From positions 28,716 to 92,715 of the forward strand of contig CAILNT010000103.1 of assembly GCA_903835655.1 (NCBI GenBank): a stretch of 64,000 nucleotides of DNA, read 5' to 3'. Shown here piece after piece: positions 21,591-31,100 of this stretch (positions are counted from its first letter, which is position 1; every line of letters starts with the position of its first letter). This stretch comes from an uncultured Pseudomonadota bacterium. Lineage in GTDB: Bacteria > Pseudomonadota > Gammaproteobacteria > Burkholderiales > Thiobacillaceae. A model generated the notes under the pieces. That model was not told where the DNA came from and did not search any database. It saw only the letters and a program-made list of their open reading frames with translations. The translations under genes and the position numbers were made by a program.

Positions 21591-24569
21591 TCATTGGAAG
21601 GCCGAAGGCATCGCCGCGTCGGGTTCCCCACCGCCCCGCTCGGCCACGTGCGAGTACCCGTCTGCCGTGACACAAACCGGACGGTTCTCTAATACGCTGC
21701 GTACCAGTGAAAGCAGTTTCGGTACGTCGAACGGCTTGGTGAAATAGGCGATGAACCCGGCGTCGAGTCCACTCCTGACATCGCTGGGCAAGGCCGCCGC
21801 GCTGACCGCGATGACTGGGAGGTCGGCGCTGCGCGGATCGTCCTTGATCGCTTGCAGCGCCTCCAGACCGCTCATCCCGGGCAGGCTGATGTCCATCAGA
21901 ACCAGATTCGGCGGGTTGCTCCGGATCAGGACCAGACCTGCCTCGGCGGTCTCCGCGGTCAACAACGCCACGCCCGGAAAGTGACGAAATACATGTTGCA
22001 TGACGGAGCGGTTGACCGGATTGTCCTCGATATAGAGCACCCGTCCGGCAAGACCGCCGTCACGCACGGGCGCTTCGGAGGGGTCCGTGATCTCGTCCGC
22101 GGAGGAGTCGGCGTTTACCCAAGCGGCGGGCAGATCCAGCCAGAAACGGCTGCCTATCCCTACCTCGCTTTGAAAGCCGATCCGCCCACCCATCGCATCG
22201 GCGAGCGTCTTGCAGACGACCAGACCGATGCCCGTGCCCTCGATGCTGGTTTGTTCGGCGCCCAAGCGCTGGAAAGGCTGAAACAGCTGAGCAAGGCGTT
22301 CTGGCGGAATCCCCGGCCCGGTGTCGACGACGCTGGTGCGCACGACATCGCCTTTGGGCTGGCAGTAAACGGCGACCAGACCGCCCTCATGGTTGTACTT
22401 GACGGCATTGGACAGCAAGTTGAGCAATATTTGACGGACGCGCACTGCATCGGCGTGAACCAGCATGCCGCCAAGGCAGGCCGGTCGGATGGTGATCCTG
22501 CGGTCGGCGGCGAGCGCCTGAGTCATGACCACCGCCTCCTGAATAGACGACCCGATGTCCAGGGTGGCGTTGGCGAGATCCAGCTTGCCCGCCTCGATGC
22601 GTGCCAGATCCAGCACCTCGTTGATCAGCCGAAGTAGATGGCGGCCGCTGCCCAGGATGTGGCCCACCGCCTCCCGATGTGGCGGATCGAGAGGCACCGG
22701 CACGCCCATGTCGAGCATCTGGGCAAAACCGATGATGGCGTTGAGGGGCGTGCGCAACTCGTGGCTCATGCTCGCCAGAAAAGCGGATTTTGCCCGGCTG
22801 GCTTCTTCGGCAGCCTCTTTGGCCCGCAGAACCTCGGCCTCTGCCCGCTTGCCCTGCGTCAAGTCGCGGAAAACCATGACGGCGAAATCGTCGGTGATCG
22901 ATGCCATGGCCTCGATCGGGCTGCGCGTGCCATCCTTGCCGGTAGCCACCGCTTCCATGGAGACGACGATGCCCGTTTCCAGGCCAAGCGCCAACCTTTT
23001 GTACCACTCCGTCCGCACGCCGTCCCGGTACTCTGCGTTCGGGAAGACCATGGACCACCAGTGCTCCGCGTCCGGCATTTCCTGGAGGCTATAGCCGAAG
23101 GTTTCCGTGAAACGTCGGTTGACGACGAGAAAACGATGTTCCGCGTCCTTGACCACGATCGGCAGGGGTGTAGATTCGAGCAATTGACGAAACAGGGATT
23201 CACTGGTGCGCAAAGCTTGTTCGGTCCACTTGCGTTCCGTGATGTCGATATCCATACAGACGAATACCGGGGAGAGTTCGCCGGGAATCGCGAACAGCGT
23301 CGAAGTCACGATCCGTTCCACGCCGTCGCGGTGCCGAATACGGTATTCGGTCGGCCCAAGGGTGGTGCCGACACTCGCGCTGAGGCAGGTCAGCGCGGCG
23401 AGGAAATCCCTGGTCTGTTCTTCGCCCAGGATCAACTGGTCGAGCGTCTTGCCCAACGCCTCCATTGCCGTCCATCCGAAGACCCGTTCGGAGGCATGGT
23501 TCCAGTACAGGACACGACCGTTCCGGTCGAACCACTGCACCGCGACGTTGGGGGTGTTTTCCAGTGTGGCCGAAAGTCGCTGCTCGGCCAGCTTGAGTTC
23601 GGTGATATTGCGCATGAATCCGTGCCAGAGCGTGTCGCCGTTGACCAGGCGTTCCGGGGTCGAAGTGCACTCGACCCAGAGCAGACTGTGCAGTGGATGC
23701 AGCATCCGGAACGACTCGTTCATCGCTGCCAGATCTCTTGCGGAAGCGGCAATCGATGCGTGCACGCGGTCGCGATCCTCCGGGTGTATCTGGGCAAAAA
23801 TCGCCGCGGCGCTGTCTTTGAGGGTTTCCGGATCGAGGCCAAACAGACTCGCCATGCCTTCGCTGGCGTAGGGGAGGCAGGAACGGCCATCGCGGCGTAG
23901 CAGGAACTGGTAGATGACTCCGGGCACGTTGGCGGCAATCTTCTTCTGGCGCTCCGCAAGTTCACGCGCCACCGACTCCCGCTCGAGCAAGCTCCGCCCC
24001 ATGCGCGACGCGATGAGGGCGAAGATGGCCGCGTAGGCGGTCACGTTCCAGACGTAGTTCAGCCAGACCACCGGGTGGTGCGTATACGTCGAGTAGTCCA
24101 GTTTGAACTCGATCCAGTGCCGGCTTGCGGCCCACCCCAGTAGCACCAGGCAGAGGGTGTTGCCGACGATCAGGCGCCAGGCGATCCGGTTCTCCAGGAA
24201 CAGGATGGCGATGAACGCGAACAGGATCGCGTACAAGCCACTGATGGCGGCGACTCCGAACTGGAGGAGGCCGGCGTAGGTAACCGACCAGGCGACCACC
24301 AACAGACTCGTGACCCGCCAGAGATAGGGTAAGCGGGCACGGCCCAGCCACATGAACCAGAGCCACGCGAGTGCCAGGAGGTGCATCAGCATGACCGGCC
24401 GCCAACCGATGATCAGCATCCGCGCCAAGGAAAACGCCACACCTGGGATGGAGGCGATGCTGATCCAGAATAAGGCATCGTTGAGCAGGCGATTGCGCAT
24501 GCCGGAAAAGTCTTCGAGCGTGTCAGCGTACATCCTGGTTTCCATCGGTAGCGTGCAAGCCGGATGCAT
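21591..24569 (-). CDS. Membrane hybrid histidine kinase, 3 PAS, C-terminal receiver
   Basis: A kinase of up to 992 residues. The N-terminus has about six membrane segments (about 30-210) and a short coiled linker. Three PAS domains, HisKA (SHELRTPLNAIIGFAQML), HATPase (NLLSNAVKYN, DTGPGIPPE, GTGIGLVVC) and a receiver (LVLMDISLPGMSGLEAL) follow. The start is uncertain: ATGs at 24569, 24545 and 24533 are in frame, and the first overlaps the upstream gene by 47 bases. The second PAS and the kinase core are very close to those of the upstream gene, pointing to tandem duplication. Confidence 0.92.
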   Translation of the reverse strand: MHPACTLPMETRMYADTLEDFSGMRNRLLNDALFWISIASIPGVAFSLARMLIIGWRPVMLMHLLALAWLWFMWLGRARLPYLWRVTSLLVVAWSVTYAGLLQFGVAAISGLYAILFAFIAILFLENRIAWRLIVGNTLCLVLLGWAASRHWIEFKLDYSTYTHHPVVWLNYVWNVTAYAAIFALIASRMGRSLLERESVARELAERQKKIAANVPGVIYQFLLRRDGRSCLPYASEGMASLFGLDPETLKDSAAAIFAQIHPEDRDRVHASIAASARDLAAMNESFRMLHPLHSLLWVECTSTPERLVNGDTLWHGFMRNITELKLAEQRLSATLENTPNVAVQWFDRNGRVLYWNHASERVFGWTAMEALGKTLDQLILGEEQTRDFLAALTCLSASVGTTLGPTEYRIRHRDGVERIVTSTLFAIPGELSPVFVCMDIDITERKWTEQALRTSESLFRQLLESTPLPIVVKDAEHRFLVVNRRFTETFGYSLQEMPDAEHWWSMVFPNAEYRDGVRTEWYKRLALGLETGIVVSMEAVATGKDGTRSPIEAMASITDDFAVMVFRDLTQGKRAEAEVLRAKEAAEEASRAKSAFLASMSHELRTPLNAIIGFAQMLDMGVPVPLDPPHREAVGHILGSGRHLLRLINEVLDLARIEAGKLDLANATLDIGSSIQEAVVMTQALAADRRITIRPACLGGMLVHADAVRVRQILLNLLSNAVKYNHEGGLVAVYCQPKGDVVRTSVVDTGPGIPPERLAQLFQPFQRLGAEQTSIEGTGIGLVVCKTLADAMGGRIGFQSEVGIGSRFWLDLPAAWVNADSSADEITDPSEAPVRDGGLAGRVLYIEDNPVNRSVMQHVFRHFPGVALLTAETAEAGLVLIRSNPPNLVLMDISLPGMSGLEALQAIKDDPRSADLPVIAVSAAALPSDVRSGLDAGFIAYFTKPFDVPKLLSLVRSVLENRPVCVTADGYSHVAERGGGEPDAAMPSAFQ

Positions 24570-27500
24570 GACCGAGCTCGTTCCGCACCAGCGCGACCAA
24601 TTCCCTCACATCGAAAGGCTTGGTGAGGTAGGCATGGAATCCCGCATCGAGCCCGATTTTCACGTCGTTCGGCAGCGCCGCCGCACTGACGGCAACCACG
24701 GGGATGGCCGCCGTGCGAGCATCCGATTTGATCGCACTCAGCGCCTCCAGACCACTCATGCCGGGCAGGTTGATGTCCATCAAGATCAAGTCCGGCCGGT
24801 TGTCCTGGATCAGGGTCAGGCCTGCCTCGGCGGTCTCCGCGGTCATCAGGCGCACGTCCGGAAGTTGCATGAAGACATGTTTCATGACGGCAAGGTTGGC
24901 AAGATTGTCCTCCACGTAAAGGACACGACCCTGCACAGGGTGGTGGTGGCCCGATTCCGTAACGGCCGGGGTGGTTAATTCGACACGCTCCAGGTGATCC
25001 ACGAGGGCCGCAGGAAGATCTACCCAGAAGCGACTGCCGATACCCGTTCCGCTTTCGAAACCGATCTGCCCAGCCATCGCCTCGACCAACTTCTTGCACA
25101 CGACCAGGCCGATGCCGGTGCCTTCGGTGCTGGTCAATTCGGCGCCCAATCGCTGAAAAGGCTGGAATATCCGCGGCCGCAGTTCTTCCGGAATGCCTGG
25201 CCCCGTATCGACCACGGTGATGCGTACCCTCCCCTCCCCGGCCTGGCAGGACACCACGACCATCCCGCCATCGCGGTTGTACTTGACGGCATTGGATAGC
25301 AGGTTGAGCAGAATCTGGTGTACACGGGCCGTATCGGCATGGACCGACACGTGAACGCCACAGGTATGACGAATCATGATCTGCCGGCCGTCGGCGGCGG
25401 GACGGGTCAGGCTGATTGCCTCCTCGATCACCGGCGCTAGCGGTAGATTCGTAGGATTGAGGTCCAGCTTTCCGGACTCGATGCGCGCGAGATCCAGCAC
25501 TTCGTTGATCAGCCGCAGCAGGTGGCGACCACTGCCGAGAATATGGCCGACCGCCTCCTGTTGCGCGAGGTCGAGCAGCGCCGGAATGCCCAGATCCAGC
25601 ATCTGGGCAAAACCGATGATGGCGTTGAGTGGCGTGCGCAACTCGTGGCTCATCTGCGCCAGAAACGCGGATTTTGCGCGGTTGGCGCTCTCCGCGGACT
25701 CCATGGCCGCGATCATGGAGCGCTCCGCCCTGTTCTCTTCGGTGACATCGCGGGTGATGATCACCGCATGGACGTCGGCTCCCGGCGCTTCGTGGTAAGG
25801 CAGGTAGCTGATGGCGCACTCGCGCTCACCCAGTTCCGGCAGATGGATGGTCGTGTGCAGGGCGATCGCGCGGTCGCTTGAGAAACATTGCGCCAGCATG
25901 GGGGCGACGGACTCGCGGTAGACCTGCTCACCCCAGATATCCGTCAGATGCTGGCCGATGACCGATGCGCGCGAGCGTTGCAACGCCTGGCACCAGGCAT
26001 CGTTGACCACTTCGTAGCGATGGTCGGTGCCGACCACGGTCATCATGTCCTGCGCCGAATTGACGATGAACCGGTAACGATTCAACGTGTCCTCGGCGGT
26101 CTTCCGGCCGCTGATGTTGTACATCACGCAGTGCGTGCGCACGAATTTTCCAGCGACATCGTGCTGCACGCGTCCTTCCAGCAGCACGGTGACGAACTCC
26201 CCGTCCTTGCGGCGCAACCGCAACTCGCTGCTGATCTCACACTGGCACACGAAGCCCTCAAAAACACGCGAAAACTGTGCGGATTCCTGCCAGAGCCCGC
26301 CAAAACTCGTGCCCAGCAATTCTTCGCGGCAGTATCCCAGCAACTCGGCGAGCGGCGGATTCAGGTCGAGAAAACAGCCTGTGATATCGAGCGATAGGTA
26401 GGCCACCGGGGCATATTCGAACAGGGTGCGGAAGCGTTGCTCGCTCTCGCGCAGGGCCAAAGCCGTGCCTTTGCTTTCGGTGATGTCGCGCTCCGTGACC
26501 AGGATGGCGTCCTCGTCGCCATAGCAAAAGCGCGTGAGCGTCACATCCAGATCGAATTCATGGCCATCATGCGGTCGGCGCCCTCGCCACTCGAAATGGC
26601 GTTCATTGCCAGCCATGACATCGCCCCAGATCGCGGGCAGCTGATCGACCGGCATTCCCGGCGCCGAATAATCCTCGGCTATGGAATAGTGGTCGAATTC
26701 CTCCGCGCTCACTCCGAACATCTCCAGCAATCGCCGGTTGGCTTGTAGCGGGCGGCCGTCGAGGGCATGAACGGCAACCGCTTCGTGGACGTTATCGAAC
26801 AACTGGCGGAAGCGCTGCTCGCTTGCGCGCAAGGCCAGTTCCGCCTGCTTGCGTTCGGTGATATCCACATCCATGCAGACGTAGATCGGAGAGGCGTCGC
26901 CGGGAATGGAAAAGATCGTCGACGTAATGGTGCGATCACTCCCGTCCCGATGCCGAACGCTGGCTTCGATCGGGCCCACGACGTTCGTGCTGGCGCCGAT
27001 GGCTTTCATCGCGGCAAGGAAACTCTGACTTTCTTCGTCCGTGTAGATCAACTGATCCAGCGTCTTACCCATGGCTTCTGCCGCCGACCAACCGAATAGT
27101 CGTTCGGAGGCGTGGTTCCAGTAGAGGACACGAGCCTCCTGGTCGTACCATTGCACGGCGACATGCGGCGCACTTTCCAGGGTCGCGGTCAGACGCTGTT
27201 CGGACGCGGTCAGGCGGGCCTCGCTGGCCTTGCGTTCGGCGAAAAGGGCGGCGATATACAGGCCGACCAGGGCAATGCCGAGGATGAAAACGTTGATATC
27301 GATGATGCGGTCTGGAATGGCCTGTCTGGCGAAGGAGCCGTGGCCGGACAGGGTGGCCTGAAGGGCGAAGGCGGCGAGGAGCACGGCGGCCAGAGAGGCT
27401 CCGCGCGTGCCCCAGACGATGCCGACGAGGATCATGTAGGGGAAGCAATAGGCCAGGATCAGGAAATGCTGGAGATCCTCGTGCCCGAAAACGTACAGGC

Positions 27501-28116
27501 TAAGGGCGATGGTGAGCAGCGCGACGAGGAAGGCGGTCTTGAGCAACGCCGTTGCGTTCTCGCGGTGCGCGCGGAAGGCAGACACCCAGGTGAGCAGCAA
27601 TGGGGTGAACAAGAGATGCGCCATCATGTTGACCAGCCACCAGGAGCCCCACAACTGCATCCATGCCGGCGCATCCACGCGACCCGAGAGCCACAACGGC
27701 AGGGTGCCCAGGGTGGCGCTGAGAGGTTGCATGATCAGGGCCGCGATCAGCAGCAGACCGTTGACGTCGCGCGAGCGCTGGAAACGGACATCCAGCCTAA
27801 AACGTGCGAACAGCCAGGCACCCAGTAAAGGTGAGATCGTGTTGCCGATGGCAACCGTCAGTCCATCGCCCCAGGACTGGTTGGTGGTGATCAGCAGGAG
27901 CAACTGACCGAGAAACACGCCAGGCCAGACCCGGTAGCCGTAGAGGATGGCGAAGGCCAGTGCAATCCCTACGGGGATGAAGACCGTCATGGCGACATAG
28001 CCGCCAGCGACAGCCAGGGAGAAACTCAGCTTGCCGGTCAAAAAAAACAGGGTGCCCAGCAGCACCACCCGGAACCCGTCGGTGCGCGTCATCGGCAGAA
28101 ACGAGGACGGGGCCAT
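24523..28116 (-). CDS. MASE1 hybrid histidine kinase, 4 PAS, C-terminal receiver
   Basis: A kinase of about 1197 residues. The N-terminal MASE1-like membrane sensor (about 15-300) has eight or more hydrophobic segments. Four PAS domains, HisKA (SHELRTPLNAIIGFAQML), HATPase (NLLSNAVKYN, DTGPGIPEE, GTGIGLVVC) and a receiver (DLILMDINLPGMSGLEAL) follow. The ATG at 28116 overlaps the upstream stop as TGATG, which favours it over the ATG at 28140. It is the third gene of the minus-strand operon and overlaps the next gene as well. Confidence 0.92.
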   Translation of the reverse strand: MAPSSFLPMTRTDGFRVVLLGTLFFLTGKLSFSLAVAGGYVAMTVFIPVGIALAFAILYGYRVWPGVFLGQLLLLITTNQSWGDGLTVAIGNTISPLLGAWLFARFRLDVRFQRSRDVNGLLLIAALIMQPLSATLGTLPLWLSGRVDAPAWMQLWGSWWLVNMMAHLLFTPLLLTWVSAFRAHRENATALLKTAFLVALLTIALSLYVFGHEDLQHFLILAYCFPYMILVGIVWGTRGASLAAVLLAAFALQATLSGHGSFARQAIPDRIIDINVFILGIALVGLYIAALFAERKASEARLTASEQRLTATLESAPHVAVQWYDQEARVLYWNHASERLFGWSAAEAMGKTLDQLIYTDEESQSFLAAMKAIGASTNVVGPIEASVRHRDGSDRTITSTIFSIPGDASPIYVCMDVDITERKQAELALRASEQRFRQLFDNVHEAVAVHALDGRPLQANRRLLEMFGVSAEEFDHYSIAEDYSAPGMPVDQLPAIWGDVMAGNERHFEWRGRRPHDGHEFDLDVTLTRFCYGDEDAILVTERDITESKGTALALRESEQRFRTLFEYAPVAYLSLDITGCFLDLNPPLAELLGYCREELLGTSFGGLWQESAQFSRVFEGFVCQCEISSELRLRRKDGEFVTVLLEGRVQHDVAGKFVRTHCVMYNISGRKTAEDTLNRYRFIVNSAQDMMTVVGTDHRYEVVNDAWCQALQRSRASVIGQHLTDIWGEQVYRESVAPMLAQCFSSDRAIALHTTIHLPELGERECAISYLPYHEAPGADVHAVIITRDVTEENRAERSMIAAMESAESANRAKSAFLAQMSHELRTPLNAIIGFAQMLDLGIPALLDLAQQEAVGHILGSGRHLLRLINEVLDLARIESGKLDLNPTNLPLAPVIEEAISLTRPAADGRQIMIRHTCGVHVSVHADTARVHQILLNLLSNAVKYNRDGGMVVVSCQAGEGRVRITVVDTGPGIPEELRPRIFQPFQRLGAELTSTEGTGIGLVVCKKLVEAMAGQIGFESGTGIGSRFWVDLPAALVDHLERVELTTPAVTESGHHHPVQGRVLYVEDNLANLAVMKHVFMQLPDVRLMTAETAEAGLTLIQDNRPDLILMDINLPGMSGLEALSAIKSDARTAAIPVVAVSAAALPNDVKIGLDAGFHAYLTKPFDVRELVALVRNELGHASGLHATDGNQDVR

Positions 28117-31100
28117 CAGACTTTTCTCGCCTTCAGCCATTCGATCAACTGCTCCAGCGGCATCGCCCGCGCCACGAACCAGCCTTGCACCAGATCACAG
28201 CCGAGACCGCGCACCAGATCGAGATCGGATTGTGTTTCCACGCCTTCTGCCACTGTGGTCAGCTTGAGTTTCGTCGCCATTTCCAGCGTCGAGGCCAGGA
28301 TGGCGCGGGCGGCCGGCTTTTCCGCCGCACCCCGCACGAAGCTGCGGTCGAGCTTGAGCTCACTGAAGGGGAAGCGCTGCAACTGTTCGAGTGACGAGTA
28401 GCCTATGCCGAAGTCGTCGATGGATAACTTGAATCCCTTGAGCCGCAGCCGGCTCATTACATCCAGCGCCGTCGCCATGTCCGCCATCAGTCCGGTCTCG
28501 GTGATTTCCAGGATCAAATGTTCTGCCTTGAAGCCTGTCGCCTGGATGCTAGCCAGGATGAACTCCGGCAGGCGAACATCGGAGAGCCAGTTGGCCGAGA
28601 CATTCACGGAGACCGACAAGGGGAAGCCGGATTCTTCCAGCCTGGCCCCTGCGATCAATGCCTTGGTGATCAGAATCTCGGAGAGTTGGCCGATCAGTCC
28701 ATGCTGCTCGGCTGCGGCGATGAAGCTGTCCGGCGGCACAGGCTTGCCATCGCGTCGCCAGCGGGCCAGCGCTTCCACGCCGACCGCGCACAGGCTGGCC
28801 GCATCCACTTTGGGTTGAAAATGAACCTCGAAGGCGTCACCGTGGATGCCTTCCAGGATGTCGCCAGGCGATACCAAGTCGTACGATCCGGATGCGGCCG
28901 TCGTTTGCACGCAAGGGCTGGTCAACAGTTTCAGCAGCGCATCCCGCATCACCGGTTTCTTCAAGGTTCCGCGCAGATTCAATCCCTTGGCACGGGCAAA
29001 TTCGGCGGCCGTCTGCAACAACCGCTCCTCGACTCCACTGGAGAGGATCAGGTCGCCCCGGTAGTCGCTCTCGGCCACTCGGCGCAGGAACTCGATCCCA
29101 TCCATGCCAGGCATGTTGAGATCACTGATGAGCAAGTCGATAGCGTCTTCGCGCGCAAGCTCCACGAGCGCCGCGCCGGCGTCATCGACCATAAGCAGGG
29201 TTCCGACACCGAATCCAACCAGTAGCATGCTCAACTGGCGTCGCGCCACGGGATCGTCATCGACCACCAGGATATGGCGCGGCAGCGGCCCGTGCCGAGG
29301 TGGAATGACCTCGACCACGGCCGATCCCAGGACCACTCTGCCGGCGGCCACTTCCACGTCGTCCAGCGCATGCACCAGTTCGACGAAGAGGGCTGCCGCC
29401 GTATCCAGTTGCTCCAATTTGGATGCGTCCTCGATGGCTTCGACCAGGCTGGCGAAGCGCAATGCACCTACCATCCGCGACGAGGACTTGAGTTTGTGCA
29501 TGGTCAAGGCCAGCGCGCGGCCGTTACGTTCGGCGAGCGCACGCTGGCAAGCGGGAAGGTCGCTACGGACCGTGGCGGTAAACAGATCCAGCAATTCGCG
29601 GACCTGCTTCGCATCGACATTGCCGACGATGCGAGCCAGGTGGTCGACGTCCAGGGTCGCTCCGCTCACCCGAGACGACCCGAAGTTCGTGCTACCGCGG
29701 AGGATGGCTGGCGCCGGGGCGGCAAGCGGCAGCCAACGTTCCAGCATGTGGCGCAATGCATCCAGCTCGATCGGCTTGGGTAGCGCATCGTCCATGCCGG
29801 CCTGGCGGCAAAGGGCCAGGTCTTCCGGATTCTGGACGGCCGTGGTGGCAACGATGGGTACGTGGACGCCGCTATCTCCTTCACTGGCGCGAATCGCACG
29901 AGCGAGTTCCAATCCGTTCATGCCGGGCATGTTGAGATCGGCCAGTATCAGCGCGTACCCACCCGACTGCCATCGAGCCATCGCCTCCACGCCATCGCCG
30001 GCGATGTCCGTGGCGTATCCCAGTACCTCGAGTTGCATGCGTAACACCGCCTGGTTGGCCAGGTTGTCCTCCGCCACCAGAATGCGCTGACGCTTGCCTT
30101 CGGCCCTGGGTTGGACAAATGCGCTTGTTCTGGGGTGTGGTTGGGTGGGGGTGGATAACTTGTAATCCGCCTGGCCGACAAGTTCGGCAATCAGGCGAGC
30201 GAACTGCTGTCCGCTCTGGACGATCATGCGCGCTTCTTCCCTGGCTTCCGCATCGAGGCCTTCCTGCATCAGCAGAATCTGGGCATGTCCGACCATGTTG
30301 TTGAGGTGGGTGCGGGATTCCTGGCTCCAGCGGCTGAGCAATTCGGATGTTGCCAGATGGTGTCGCTCCACGTCGCTCAGCGACTGCTGTAGCGCAATCA
30401 CGGCCTGTTGTTGGTAATTCCGCATTCGCGCCGCGTCGATCAGGACTGCGTAGGAGGTTGTGAAGGTCTGGAGAACGTCCACCATGGCCTCGTCGTACCC
30501 GCCGACGCGATTGGCCAAACCGACCATGCCGATAAGCACGTTCTCCCGATGGATGGGGAGGCCGAGACAGTCATGCAGTGGCAATAGTTTGTCCTGCTCC
30601 GATCCAGGGACATCGGCGGCACGGGCGACGATGGGCTCGCCGCTGCGCAGCACCGCGGCGATGAGCGCATCGAAATTGCGGCATCCCCCCCCTTCTATGG
30701 CCCGTGCGGACTTGCCAGGGTCCATGTCTGCCCGTGCGTCTCCGGAAATTGCATGCGCCTTGAAGTAGGGAGTGCCGTCCGGGTCATGCAGCACCTCGCC
30801 GATGAAGCCATGGGCGCTGTCGCTCAGAAGCAGAATTCCGTCCAGCAACAAACCACTGGTAAGCGCGAGGTTTTGCTTGGCGATGAACTCATGCAGGGCC
30901 TGGCGCAAAAGGTCGAGCAAGCGCGTCTGGCGCTCGCCCTTCGCCAGAACGCGTTTCTGTTCGGTGATGTCGGTGCGGATGGCAATATAGCGCTCGGGCA
31001 GGCCATGCTCGTCGAGGATGGGAGCGATGGTGCTTTGCACCCAGTAATGGCTGCCATCCTTCCTGCGATTTTTGATCTCGCCCTGCCAGATCCGGCCAGC

